Of a DNA stretch of 64,000 nucleotides, positions 48,401-56,100 are shown in pieces. A program made the translations under genes and the position numbers. The notes beneath the pieces are model-generated. The model saw nothing but the letters and a program-made list of their open reading frames with translations. It was not told where the DNA came from and searched no databases. Position 1 is the stretch's first letter. Every line of letters begins with the position of its first letter. This DNA is from Cephalotus follicularis. Taxonomy: Eukaryota > Streptophyta > Magnoliopsida > Oxalidales > Cephalotaceae. The stretch lies in assembly GCA_001972305.1 (NCBI GenBank), contig BDDD01002252.1, forward strand, positions 1 through 64,000. The letters are read 5' to 3'.

Positions 48401-51400
48401 ACAATACTTTCACACAGCACTTTTGTAAAACACACAGCAATACCAAACAGACCCTATAAATTTCATCATAAACAATTTTTTTAACTTATACAAACCTATT
48501 ATGAGTATTTCTTTTTTACTTCAATATTTTCTAGAGTAAAATACAAATAAGTCCCTGAGGTTTAGCGTTTGAGACACATTAGTCCATCTATGATGTTAAA
48601 TGCCACATTAGTCCTTGAATACTAACAGAGATAATAGAATGAATATATTTACCATTATACACCTAATAAAACCAAATTAAATTTTCCTCTAACCAAATTA
48701 AATTTCCTCTTTCCAAAGTTTCTTTTTCTAACAAAGTATAAACTCTCTCTCTTACACCTCACTACTGCTGGCTGAATTTCACATTCTACCGCCAGACCTC
48801 CACAAATCAATCGCATGTCCCCACCTAACACTTAATTTGCTCAACCAACATCACTACTTCACCTTCACAAACGCCATTATTATTGCATCTACCAAACCGT
48901 TGTTAACACCCACAATTATCACCGGAAAACACCTAACAGAAATCCCCTTAATATAGCACAATATCAACAGATCACCCTCACCCTTAACCTGATTTTTCTC
49001 TTTACTGCCAACGAACCATTGCACCATTTCCATCACCAAAGCTACTACATGAAGGGTGGCACATCACCAAAGTTATTGCCATCACCAAGTTCTCCTTATT
49101 ATTGCTTCCCTAAAATAAACACCTCATTTCTTCTCAACAATCTACTTGGTGCAGTGGCCAAGGAGGTGCTGAAGAGAAACTATCCACCACTGTTTAAACA
49201 TCTTAACAAACACTTTACATACAACACTACAAAAGTACATGTTTACGTTCATATTAACAACAAATAATGGTTACAAACAAATCTCTTTACAACTGCTATA
49301 AAAAATATAAGTAAACAAATGGCAATCACTTCTTTTATGAAAAAAATAGATTTATGGTTAAAATATTCATGAAAGCAAGAAAATTAAAAATTAAAAACAA
49401 AACTTCTCCACTGCCTCCTCCACCCTTCAATGCCATCAAGCAACAATACCACCATAAATGAATAGATTAATGGAAGTCCTTAAAATGTGGGGATTTTGAA
49501 CAATTGTATATAGGAAATAGAAATGAGTGATTGGTGGGGATACAAATGTCTATATCTTGTACCACAATAAATTAGTATGTGTTGTTTATTGTTACAAAGA
49601 ACGAAAAAAGGAAGGTGCGACCATGAGAATAGGTGTTTCAGATGGAGAGTGAGTGTTTTGTGCCAGTGAAGAGTATGCTTTGGCTACAAGGAAAATAGGA
49701 TGAAAGGGGGAAAAGAGAGAGAAATTGAGAAAAAAGAGAAAAGTGAAGACCAGTTGGGAGTATGAGCCAAATCCGGTCATTTCCTCACCGGGGATTTTGA
49801 ACTAGTGTATATAGGAAATAGAAACGGATACAAATGCCTATATCCTGTATTCAAGTGTTTGTTTGAGTATTTGTTGTTTATTGTTACAAAGAATGGAAAA
49901 AGGAAGGTGCGGCCATGACAGTAGGTGTTTCAGATGGAGAGTGAGTGTTTTGTGTCAGTGAAGAGTATGCTTTGGCTACAGGGAAAATAGGATGAAAGGG
50001 GAAAAGGGGGGAGCAATTGAGAAAAAATAGAAAAGTGAAGACTAGTAGGGAGTATGAGCCAAATCCAGTCGTTTCCTCACCGGGGCAGAGTGCAGTTCGT
50101 TTTTGTTGTTTGAATAAGGTAAAGGGTAATTTTGACATTTTTTATTTGTTTGGTGAGGTGGCTCAATGACATCAGCAACATTTAACACAACAGTTAATGG
50201 TTGACTAACGTAGGGACTAACTTGTCCAGTCACCCATAATAGTTAGAGACTAATATTGAAATAGAGAGACTCATGTGTCATTGACCCTAAACCACGGGGA
50301 CTTTTTTGTATTTTGCTTTATTTTTTTCTATGAAAGATTTGTGCCAACATTTTAAAATATATATTACCTTGATCAAAAGAAAAATATATATTATCTTAAT
50401 CAAAGTGCTTTTTGTTAAAAGATTCAAATCGTTCTAATTATAGATTAGATCATATATTCTAGAAAATCTTTTTATTCATAAAACATACAAACACGAGTAG
50501 TACCATTTATTCTTAATTATAAGAATGTAAATGTTATGGATGACACAAAGGAGGATAAATATAGACTCAATCAAAAGATATAAACACAAACTAAATAATA
50601 CAGATATTCTATACAAGTATATTGGTAAACAAAAGAAGAGTAATATGGATATTAATGAGAAATTAAGTTATATGCATAGTTTCTTTTCTTCTTTTTTTCC
50701 ATGTCAAATTTATGACTTATTGAAACTCTAATCTAAAATGTTTGGTAGTGTCATGAAACAAGTCCATAGAAAATATTAAGGAAACATTCAAGATATTATT
50801 CTTATTTTCACTAAGTAAATGAGGAAAAATATTTTCCCTTAAAAAAATAGCTAGTTATTTTCCTAAGAAAAGAGTTTTTTTTTTCCATCCAGAAAAACAG
50901 TCAAACTGCACCACTCTCCCTCTTAGTTTTATTAAGTCAATATAACATGACATAAAATGGACAAAGGGACACATCAAAAAATCAATCTAAACTTCATGGT
51001 GTAGTTTGTCCGAAGCTGAAACTCAATGGGACACTCTTGGAATTTGATAAACACGAGACGCAAACAGCGTAGTTTGTACTAAAAAAGAACAGAGCTAACA
51101 ATTGTTATAGTATTTTCTATATGTTGAATACTCTCAGATTGGTGATGCCGTGTAATTTCTCCAAGATATACAATTTTTTGTAGCATATAATTTTTCCAGT
51201 AACAGCTAATAAGGACAAGACAATATCCAGCAAACATAATGACTCAAAACTATGCAACACAGTGCAACAGTGTTCTTGATATGAGAGGCAAACAAGATTA
51301 TAGCTGTATCGTGCATCAATCAATATATGCGGGTGACTCCTCATTCAAGCACTGGGAGAGAAGGAGCACCAAATAAGTCTCTAAATTTGCAGCTAACATA

Positions 51401-52101
51401 CAAGGGTCTTCTCATTAGTTTAAGTAGCCTGAGGTAGGTATCTAACATAAAGGGTCTTCTCCTTAGTTTATGTAGCTTGAATTAATTAATTTCTTCATGA
51501 GCCCATCAAAATGCTCCGTTATTTTGAAACACTATGACATGAAACGAGGAGGATAGGTTTTGCAGGATGATCCATTCACTCAGGTTTGCATCATAAAAGG
51601 GGTGGAATCCAAAATAGGAGAAAATTTGAAATGGGATATCTCGTTGGATGCCTATTTCAATGATCTATGCAAAAAGTAATATTTTTTGGTGTATGATCTG
51701 CCGTCTGCCTTCAAATTTTCGGGATTAACCCCATATATTTACAGATGGCAGGCATGAGCATCAATCACATTTTTTTCTTTTTTGATGATATTTCTAAAGG
51801 TATAACCTTAGCAAGATCTATATCTATAATTGAAAAAATAAAATAAAATAAAGATAATAGATTTTATAAGACATTTAGATTATACAACTCCATAACAAAA
51901 TATGAGATTTTCATAACTAGATATCATGTCCTCCTTTTTCAAATTAGAATTGTTCAAGTAATGGTTAGACCCACTTTTGGATCAAGTTGGAGATGCACTT
52001 TACTGACTTGATTCTTTAAAATAGAACTAACTCACAGCCAATGAAATCAACCCCATGAAATATTCAAGCCATGAGCACTTAGAAACCTCTCCAGCAAAAA
52101 G

Positions 52102-52155
<54 letters not shown>

Positions 52156-52463
52156 CCTTCTAAACTCAGCTGTAGTTCTCTAGTGCAATATTTTTTAACT
52201 TGAAGCTGTATTTATATTATGATAATGTTCACTAACTGATACCTGCTATCAATACTAAGTACTGAAGAAATTGAAAAGTGAAACAAAAATCCACAGAATA
52301 CATTCAACAGATATGAAGATCAAACAAAACAAAGACAAAAAATGACCTATAGTAGATGTATATCATTCACATTAGATAATCTTTATACAATAAAAGATAC
52401 CTAAAGCATGAGCAGTGACAACACTTGGCAGGTTTTGAAGAAATATTTCCCCCTCAAGCACAT
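20470..52463 (-). CDS. NOP2C: NOP2/Sun RNA cytosine-C5 methyltransferase, 3' part of gene
   Basis: A SAM-dependent m5C RNA methyltransferase of the NOP2/Sun family. The plant NOP2C/NSUN6-like type is expected to act on tRNA or other RNA. Coding exons (minus): 52401-52463, 44317-44438, 42783-42996, 41203-41414, 33224-33324, 32667-32748, 21099-21160, 20470-20584. They sum to 971 bases, all GT-AG and in phase. Visible in order: SAM motif [16 protein letters not shown], the motif IV catalytic site DAPCS, the motif VI nucleophile [12 protein letters not shown], and C-terminal GFFIAKF. From memory it aligns collinearly with Arabidopsis At1g06560. The start, the PUA-like domain and roughly 275 residues are missing and presumably lie beyond 64000. 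An in-frame TAG at 41299-41301 precedes both catalytic cysteines. The long introns are full of transposons. Confidence 0.9.
21099..21160 (-). CDS. NOP2C: Methyltransferase exon g
   Basis: 62 bases encoding [20 protein letters not shown] plus two bases of a split Glu codon. The acceptor is TTGCAG and the donor a perfect GTAAGT. It is separated from exon f by an 11.5-kb intron (21161-32666) that carries a full-length copia element and several smaller repeats. Confidence 0.93.
21161..22099. other. Intron sequence with unclassified repeat-like part
   Basis: Holds a GA microsatellite (21213-21248). At about 21610-22060 there is a more GC-rich stretch with GGGGTATTTATAGCC near 21810, a TATA-like LTR feature. 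No terminal repeats were found, so the class is open. Confidence 0.35.
21213..21248. repeat. (GA)n microsatellite
   Basis: About 18 GA units within the last long intron of the methyltransferase. Confidence 0.95.
22100..22253 (-). mobile_element. RTE-type LINE fragment, 3' end
   Basis: On the minus strand this reads GCCGACTCCAATTAGTTTGG with TGAGGTATAGTTATTGTT, the 3' end typical of plant RTE-clade LINEs. It continues the fragment at 27303-27510, the two having been separated by the copia insertion. Confidence 0.65.
22254..22381 (+). repeat. 5' LTR of intronic copia 1
   Basis: 128 bp, TGTTAGA...TTAACA, with a short CTATAAATATA TATA-like box, directly followed by the primer-binding site. Confidence 0.9.
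23040..24180 (+). pseudogene. Copia 1 gag and protease region
   Basis: Gag with a UBN2-like part ([20 protein letters not shown]), a Gly/Arg-rich segment, and a knuckle-like [14 protein letters not shown], then a protease segment [14 protein letters not shown], the copia retropepsin region. It is a fossil with no host function implied. Confidence 0.8.
24187..25330 (+). pseudogene. Copia 1 integrase region
   Basis: A GAG-pre-integrase zinc region ([12 protein letters not shown]... [11 protein letters not shown]), then the core with [22 protein letters not shown], and [15 protein letters not shown] holding the conserved Q-N-G-V-A-E-R. This is the copia order, with integrase before RT. Confidence 0.85.
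25470..27165 (+). pseudogene. Copia 1 reverse transcriptase and RNase H region
   Basis: RT motifs [34 protein letters not shown] and a YVDD core near 26200, followed by the RNase H part ([34 protein letters not shown]) and the usual [13 protein letters not shown] end. Sequence words match the copia elements at 34.5-40.8 kb, so they are related lineages. Confidence 0.85.
27170..27297 (+). repeat. 3' LTR of intronic copia 1
   Basis: 128 bp, same ends as the 5' copy, preceded by a purine tract and followed by the AGTTT target duplication. Confidence 0.9.
27303..27510 (-). mobile_element. RTE-type LINE fragment, C-terminal coding end
   Basis: The minus strand encodes [20 protein letters not shown] followed by [14 protein letters not shown], matching the conserved IEDKMRENRLRWFGH end of plant RTE LINE reverse transcriptases. 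It is degenerate. Together with 22100-22253 it forms one older LINE remnant that received the copia element. Confidence 0.65.
27511..28003. other. Intron sequence, nothing recognised
   Basis: AT-rich with two near-identical stretches around 27480-27550 and 27580-27690 (TATTCCCCCAA, CATCCTCATNTCGGTTACA), a small local duplication, and a CA microsatellite at 27982-28000. No gene is visible. Confidence 0.4.
28004..28336. mobile_element. Foldback MITE
   Basis: A roughly 330-bp near-palindrome. The left end TATCGTTTTTAAATCAA pairs with the reverse complement of the right end (GTCGTTTTTAAATTCA). Inner arms also pair (TTGATTTGATAA with TTATCAAATCAA; ATTTCATCTA with TAGATGAAAT), and the centre AACCGTTTAT...ATAAACAGTT is itself inverted. 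It is followed by an AT/AG microsatellite (28341-28374). No coding capacity. Confidence 0.6.
28375..29319. other. Intron sequence with short hairpins
   Basis: CTTTCACAGAT at 28377 pairs with ATCTGTGAAAG eight bases later, a short perfect hairpin typical of MITE tips. The rest is AT-rich, with a poly-A run at about 29080-29095. No gene or full element is recognised. Confidence 0.4.
29320..29780. other. GC-richer island inside intron, unexplained
   Basis: This stretch is clearly less AT-rich than its surroundings and has longer open frames on both strands (for example 29332-29580 minus, 82 codons; 29601-29810 plus, 69 codons). I recognise neither protein. It could be a captured gene fragment, an LTR remnant or old exonic sequence. 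No splice-consistent link to the methyltransferase was found. Confidence 0.4.
29781..30985. other. Intron sequence, possible MITE remnant
   Basis: Around 30300-30430 there are words such as GCCACGTAGGCGTTGG and ACTTTTGGTCAAAGTTCATG that resemble MITE arms in this window, but paired ends were not found. The remainder is AT-rich intron. Confidence 0.35.
30986..31271. mobile_element. Mutator-like MITE with perfect 9-bp target duplication
   Basis: A 286-bp element bounded by TAAATGAAA on both sides (30977-30985 and 31272-31280). The ends GGGTAAAATACAAAAA and, in reverse complement, GTGTAAAATACAAAAA are inverted repeats. The interior has three tandem-like GGGGTTAATGGTYAAACGGA segments near 31130-31200. 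No transposase. The intact duplication suggests a fairly young insertion. Confidence 0.85.
31281..32666. other. Intron sequence, nothing recognised
   Basis: AT-rich, with no coding exon, tRNA or paired terminal repeat seen on either strand. Confidence 0.5.
32667..32748 (-). CDS. NOP2C: Methyltransferase exon f (motif VI cysteine)
   Basis: 82 bases encoding the end of the T codon, then [20 protein letters not shown] and FLSLAPQ. Joined to exon e it gives [12 protein letters not shown], the NOP2/Sun motif VI whose cysteine is the usual nucleophile. The acceptor is GCTAG and the donor GTTAGA. Confidence 0.94.
33224..33324 (-). CDS. NOP2C: Methyltransferase exon e
   Basis: 101 bases encoding [20 protein letters not shown] and [13 protein letters not shown], then the split T codon. 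This is the conserved strand leading to catalytic motif VI. The acceptor is TTCCAG and the donor GTTAGT. The preceding intron (33325-41202, 7.9 kb) contains the nested copia insertion. Confidence 0.94.
33325..33831. other. Intron sequence before the nested copia insertion
   Basis: AT-rich intron. Nothing recognised apart from the target duplication AAGAT that starts at 33832. Confidence 0.5.
33837..33994 (-). repeat. 3' LTR of outer copia
   Basis: 158 bp, TGTTAAACAA...TCTAAAACA, next to a purine tract (minus AACTTGAGGGGG) at 33995 onward and flanked outside by AAGAT. Confidence 0.8.
35190..36785 (-). pseudogene. Inner copia integrase and reverse transcriptase region
   Basis: Integrase core words ([32 protein letters not shown]) and a low-complexity hinge, then RT with [31 protein letters not shown] and [13 protein letters not shown]. 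Order and motifs are those of plant copia. The RNase H part follows at 34556-35156 ([20 protein letters not shown]). Confidence 0.85.
37310..37862. mobile_element. MITE with TGAAGCACGGACAC ends inside inner copia
   Basis: 553 bp. The inverted ends read TGAAGCACGGACAC. It is flanked by ACAGTACCC (37301-37309) and ACAGTACCA (37863-37871), 8 of 9 matching, a Mutator-type target size. The outer parts are dense in GTGTCCGACAC words and the centre is AT-rich. The short open frames in it (37615-37899 minus, 37651-37881 plus) are arm sequence, not proteins. Confidence 0.75.
38634..38786 (-). repeat. 5' LTR of inner copia
   Basis: 153 bp with TG...CA ends, homologous to the outer LTRs. The primer-binding site TGGTATCAGAG lies directly inside on the minus strand. 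Confidence 0.75.
38790..39810 (-). pseudogene. Outer copia integrase and RT fragment
   Basis: A second, more decayed integrase-RT piece with [16 protein letters not shown] and [20 protein letters not shown], parallel to the inner element's sequence. It belongs to the outer copy that was interrupted. Confidence 0.78.
40707..40843 (-). repeat. 5' LTR of outer copia
   Basis: A counterpart of 33837-33994 ending GTTCTAACA, followed by AAGAT at 40844-40848. The inner end meets the methionine-type primer-binding site. Confidence 0.75.
40849..41202. other. Intron sequence upstream of exon d donor side
   Basis: AT-rich intron with a GA microsatellite at 40927-40950. Nothing else recognised. Confidence 0.5.
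41203..41414 (-). CDS. NOP2C: Methyltransferase exon d with in-frame TAG and catalytic DAPCS
   Basis: 212 bases. The first part ([20 protein letters not shown], then [17 protein letters not shown]) is a basic linker. A TAG at 41299-41301 follows GGRV in frame, then [20 protein letters not shown] and [17 protein letters not shown] is motif IV with a catalytic cysteine. The acceptor CCTAG and the phase (A|TT) agree with exon c, so the stop is not an artefact of a mis-set frame. Linker and core both match the Arabidopsis protein as I recall it, so the exon extent is well supported. Either the allele is null, the base is an error, or splicing avoids it. Confidence 0.88.
41715..41794 (-). other. 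Long intronic hairpin
   Basis: The left arm starting CCCCATTGACC and ending TTGAAGCATGGAAG pairs with the right arm (CTTCCATGCTTCAA ending CTTTAATGGGG). The stem is about 30 bp with two mismatches and a 3-base bulge around a 13-base loop. It would fold in the methyltransferase pre-mRNA. It could be a small MITE or a miRNA-like precursor; neither is shown. Confidence 0.6.
42430..42498. repeat. (GT)n(GA)n compound microsatellite
   Basis: GT-rich repeats followed directly by GA repeats. The frames through it (42333-42536 plus, 42379-42612 minus) are repeat artefacts. Confidence 0.95.
42783..42996 (-). CDS. NOP2C: Methyltransferase exon c
   Basis: 214 bases starting [20 protein letters not shown], the helix and strand after motif I, then a Ser/Asn/Lys-rich linker ([20 protein letters not shown] onward) of the kind that is variable in plant members. 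The acceptor is ATAG before 42996 and the donor a perfect GTATGT after 42783. It ends in phase 1. Sequence beyond the donor stays open by chance to 42721. Confidence 0.92.
42997..44316. other. Intron between exons b and c
   Basis: 1.3 kb of AT-rich intron. No repeat ends or exon recognised. Confidence 0.55.
44317..44438 (-). CDS. NOP2C: Methyltransferase exon b (SAM-binding motif)
   Basis: 122 bases encoding [20 protein letters not shown] and then [30 protein letters not shown] is the SAM-binding motif I of NOP2/Sun proteins, and the Asp of AVDRS fits the ribose-contacting acidic residue. The acceptor CTTAG and donor GTACAA are canonical. The upstream intron, 44439-52400, is about 8 kb and holds a split solo LTR, an L1 LINE and two TIR elements. 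Confidence 0.95.
44439..45340. other. Intron sequence before the solo LTR
   Basis: AT-rich. A short direct repeat (TTCTGAAAATAAAAATGATG twice) lies at about 44602-44641. The open frame continuing from exon b into here is chance. Confidence 0.45.
45346..47644. mobile_element. Solo LTR split by a LINE
   Basis: Bounded by perfect CATAC duplications (45341-45345 and 47645-47649) with ends TGATGAGCAC and GCAGCAACA. Removing the LINE leaves about 505 bp with a TATA-like CTATAAATA near 47480 and an ACTTGAGCGTCAAAGTGTC word near 47530, typical of gypsy LTRs in dicots. No internal region remains, so this is a solo LTR formed by LTR-LTR recombination. Confidence 0.75.
45510..47292 (+). mobile_element. 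5'-truncated L1-type LINE
   Basis: A non-LTR retrotransposon fragment of 1,783 bp ending in poly-A (about 47279-47292). It is flanked by an 11-bp target duplication AGACTATCTCA (45499-45509 and 47293-47303). The coding remnant starts in the RT C-terminal part ([17 protein letters not shown], then [39 protein letters not shown]). It continues to a zf-RVT-like domain ([32 protein letters not shown]) and the end [15 protein letters not shown]. Frame changes occur near 45570, at about 45908 (TAG after KQIWN) and near 46500-46600. 5' truncation is normal for target-primed insertion. Confidence 0.88.
47650..47984. other. Intron sequence, nothing certain
   Basis: AT-rich. The minus strand at 47760-47845 reads an exon-like stretch ([20 protein letters not shown]), but the protein is already continuous from exon a to exon b, so it is not used. 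Confidence 0.45.
47988..48454. mobile_element. MITE with GTTTGG-type ends (Tourist or hAT-like)
   Basis: 467 bp. The right end in reverse complement reads GGGTCTGTTTGGTATTGC and the left end GCCCTTGTTTGCA. Both are flanked by TAT. Subterminal AAAGCACTTTT/AAAAGTGCTTT-like words recur. This fits small plant MITEs of the GGGNCTGTTTGG type. No transposase. Confidence 0.55.
48534..50318. mobile_element. Mutator-like non-autonomous element with internal duplication
   Basis: About 1.8 kb. Inverted ends are GAGTAAAATACAAATAAGTCC and, in reverse complement, AAGCAAAATACAAAAAAGTCC. Flanking TATTTTCTA (48525-48533) and TATTTTTTT (50319-50327) agree at 7 of 9. It carries a direct duplication of about 300 bp (49489-49789 and 49790-50085). 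The small open frames (49592-49780 and 49884-50138, minus) are one sequence seen twice, and I do not recognise it. Confidence 0.7.
49489..50085. repeat. Tandem duplication, 301-bp period
   Basis: Two adjacent copies start GGGGATTTTGAAC and share AGGAAGGTGC, CAGATGGAGAGTGAGTGTTT and GGGAGTATGAGCCAAATCC at a constant 301-base offset near the start. They differ by scattered changes and one gap of about 25 bases. Confidence 0.85.
50328..52400. other. Intron sequence, nothing recognised
   Basis: AT-rich. A GA microsatellite lies at 52105-52152 and a local repeat (ACATAMARGGTCTTCTC) near 51400-51460. No exon or element ends found. Confidence 0.5.
52401..52463 (-). CDS. NOP2C: Methyltransferase exon a (pre-SAM segment)
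   Basis: 63 bases encoding [20 protein letters not shown] plus split codons at both ends. The acceptor is CCCAG before 52463 and the donor GTATCT after 52401. This segment precedes the SAM-binding motif in NSUN proteins and joins directly to exon b (G|AT gives Asp). It is the first exon found in the window; no upstream exon was seen between here and 64000, which is filled by copia sequence. Confidence 0.9.
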   Translation of the reverse strand: MCLRGKYFFKTCQVLSLLML

Positions 52464-52980
52464 CTGGGACAAAAATTACAGAAATGAAAGCTCTTCAAAC
52501 TTTTGAAGGGGCATGACAAGAACTATTAGCATATATAACAGTAACAATAACGAGAAGAACTATTAGCATAAGTATAACAAAGATGGACAGCAGCTAATAT
52601 ATAGAAATAACAAAGATGGACAGCAGCTAATATATAGAAGTACCAGCAGATCCAGAGCAAACAAAACAGTAACAATAACGACAATGATGATGAATGTATA
52701 AACCCATTGGAAAACGTTTTATATCCCAAGGTCATGTTAAATTGAGGGATGGGATATTGTGGAGAAGAAGGTCGCGTCTTGACAATTGTGATTAGATTGT
52801 CAACAACAAGATCAAAAAGAAAGAAGAGAGCATCATATGACGCAACATTTGCGTTAACAAAATTAGGTAGGACAAACAAGCACACAACTGCAAGGAGAGA
52901 TCATAGATTTGATACAACTTTAACCATGAAAACAAAGACATACTAATGCCAACTTCCGCACTCCTGAATTTGAGGCTTCT
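52464..52980. other. Intron upstream of exon a
   Basis: AT-rich. It holds a tandem duplication of about 35 bp (ACAAAGATGGACAGCAGC twice, at 52578-52645). The minus-strand frame at 52526-52885 runs through this repeat and is not recognised as an exon. Confidence 0.5.
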
Positions 52981-52985
52981 ATTTG

Positions 52986-53137
52986 TGTTAAGAGTTAGTG
53001 TACATAGTCATTATATAGCTTAGATATTGTACAGGGTCATTGTTATAATTGTACATTGTACTCTCATTTTAAATACATGAAGCGTCTAGCATCGAAGATA
53101 ACCAAATATCTAAATTAATATCCTCTCAATCCCAACA
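52986..53137 (+). repeat. 5' LTR of copia at 53-58 kb
   Basis: 152 bp, TG...CA, followed directly by the methionine-type primer-binding site TGGTATCAGAGCC. Confidence 0.75.
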
Positions 53138-56100
53138 TGGTATCAGAGCCAAATCACCTACCTATGTGGTTTTACTATTGAAAACCTAAAACAATGCCTT
53201 CGCTTTGCGAATCCTACGTCAAGCATTTCCGAGGACAGAACGCGGAGAACAGTACTACACTGCAGAGAGTGTGTGAACAAGTGCTTAGATCTGAACAAGC
53301 GCTCCGCCAGAGGCTTCCCTTGCCGCCGTCGAACCTTCGGCTGAAGTCCGCCACCATTGGAGCCACCACGCGCCTAAAAGATCCCTTACAACCGATTCCG
53401 GCATCTTCCAGTCACGCACATGACCACGAGTTCCTCAACCACCAGCAAACCAACCATCAGAAGCCCAGCTCCGTTCGACCACCACACGTTGTGGTCACTG
53501 TCGTCAGAAAAATCCTTCGTTCACCAAGGTTATTTCTGGTGATCTCTTTTGCCTCTTTAAGGTCCTTTTGAGATCCCGAAACTTAATTATAATGATTTTC
53601 ATGATTCTATGCATATTAAGCTATTGTCTTGAGATATATGTTGTGACGGTTGGCCACTTGTGACTGTTGGTTGGTGCTTGATGCTATTGTGCTGGGTTTT
53701 TTTTGTAGTTGGTGGTGAGGTAATGAGGTCCTTGTATTGTAGTATTGTGATTGAAGTGTTGTTATGAGGTTGTTGGTAGCCATTTTTGGGATTATTGTGA
53801 CTCGTTATGAAGTCGGTTGTTTTAACTTAGGATCGTAAAAAGTGGAGATAGTGGTACCTCCTCCACTAATTGGGTTGTGGTGACAAAAGTTACTCGAAGT
53901 GTTAACCCCAACTCTTCTCCTCAAATTAGTCCATTGAAGTTAAATGGGACTAATTACCTCTCTTTGGTCTAAAGCTTGCATATATCCATTCGGGCCAACA
54001 AACTGGACGGATATTTGACTGAAAAGATTGTTTACCCTAAAGATGAAGGGGAGAAAAAGAGGTCGTCTGAGGATACTTTGGTTATATCTTGGCTCCTTCA
54101 CTATATTGAGCCTGCCTTTAGTCCATAATACATTATGATGGAGTCCGTGAAAGATATTTGGAATGTCGTCACAAGACAATATTCTCAGAGGAAAAATTAT
54201 GCTCAGGCCTTTGACATGCACCAAGAGATCTGAGAGTTGAAGCAACGAGCATTATCCCTTGCCATACTACTCTACTATGACTCATCACTGGCAACAACTT
54301 GATTCCTATCACACATTCAGACCTACTACTACCTCTCTGATAATGGCATTGAAAATGAACGCGTATGACTTTCTTGGTTACCTTAAACAATAATGTGATG
54401 CAATTAGGGTTCAAATTCTTAGTAAAGGGTCATTTCCTACACTTAAGGAGGCTTACAAGCAACTATAGCATGAGGATCGTCGTCGTAGTACTATGATGCC
54501 CTCTACCACCTTAGATCGCTTGGCACATGTTATGTCCTCTAGATCATTTGTTCCTTCTAGTGATTTCAAGAGTAATACAAGTGACAAACCCTTATTGATG
54601 TATAACTATTGTGAGAAATCTAGGCATACTAGAGAGACTTGTTGGAAATTGCATGGAATAGTAGTCCGAGCGATAATAGTACTCACACGCTCAGAGTCAC
54701 GTATTTGAGGTTCCTGATACCTCTTCGTTGATTGATAGTGTGCCTCCTAGTGCAACTACTATCTCTTTTTGCTAATGAGATCTTAGTACTTCAGTGCTTA
54801 CTCTCCCAGCAACACTTTAGCAGCAGCATCATCCGCATTTGCTACTGATTCTTCCTATGAAACTTCAAACCTTACTCATCATGTATAATTTCTAGTGCCT
54901 TTTACTTTCGAGTCTTCATTTTACTGGATTATAGAGCTAATGATCATATGACTAGTTCATCTGAATTATTTGATTCTTAAACTCTGTGTGGCAAAGATAA
55001 AATTAAGATTGCAAATGGTTCTCTATCACCTATTTTAGGATAAGGTCTTGTTCATTGCACCCCCACTATATCACAGTCCCATGTTCTTTATGTTCTTGGT
55101 CTTTGCAAACTTATTGTTATCGACTTACCCTACAACTGAATGGTAATGTTGTTTTCTTTTCTACTCATTGTGCCTTTCCAGAACTAGGCACGGAAACAAC
55201 GATTGGCTATGGTCAAGTGCATTGTGGACTTTACTATCTTGATTTGCACATGAGCTTTTTTCCACTAGGATTTACGCTCACACTGCACAGAATAGTAGCA
55301 GCTTGTCTTTTGCATCATTGGCATAGGCGTTTAGACCACCCCTCTCTTCGAATTTTATCTATTTTATTTTTTGCTTTGGCTAAGGATTGTAAACATAAGA
55401 TGTTTGCTTGTGATATGTGAGTTAGAAAAACAAATTTGAGCTTGTTATCCTTTAAGCCTAAAAAAAAGTGGTGTTCCTTTTTTCTATTATTCACTCTGAT
55501 TTGTGGACTTCTACGATTGGTTCTTGTGATGGCTTTAAGTACTCTTTTTTAGATTCTTCGTAGTGATAATGATCTGAATATATATAGATACGAACTTTAA
55601 CACTTAACTAGATGAGTTTGGTACAGTTCCACAAACCTCATGTGTACATTCTCTTGAACAAATGGTATTCCAGTGAGGAAAAGCAAACACATTCTCGAGG
55701 TTACCCGATCTAGTGTGCTTGGTTTTAAGACTCATGTTTCACTTCACCCTAATCCCACACCTATTTCCTACCATCTTCCTAAATCTTTGGTTGTGTGTGT
55801 TTCTTTCACAATTCAAGTCTCTCGTGACAAACTACTATGGGAATCGCTTTTGCTTCCTTTTCCTCTGGTTACTAAGATGTTTCAGTTCGCTAGGTTGTCT
55901 CTTGCCTACCCATGGATTCAACAACAGTTCGAAAGGTTGACCTATTCGGGAATCTCCGGATCAACGCTTATTTTCAACTCTCCAAAGCATTTTGTCACTT
56001 ACTATGCCCTACCTCATCTCTGGGTGCCTAGGTATCCACCATAAGTCTTTCCTCGTTTGAACCTTGCCCTTAACTTTAAGGCTATGCCATCCTAAGGTGC

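Noticed and set aside
48854-49267. Small open frames at 48854-49267 as genes
   Set aside because: They lie inside a Mutator-like TIR element, are short, and are not recognised.
53190-53571. 125-codon frame at 53194-53571 as a host exon
   Set aside because: It begins just after a copia primer-binding site and matches the GC-richer leader position of these elements. No domain is seen.
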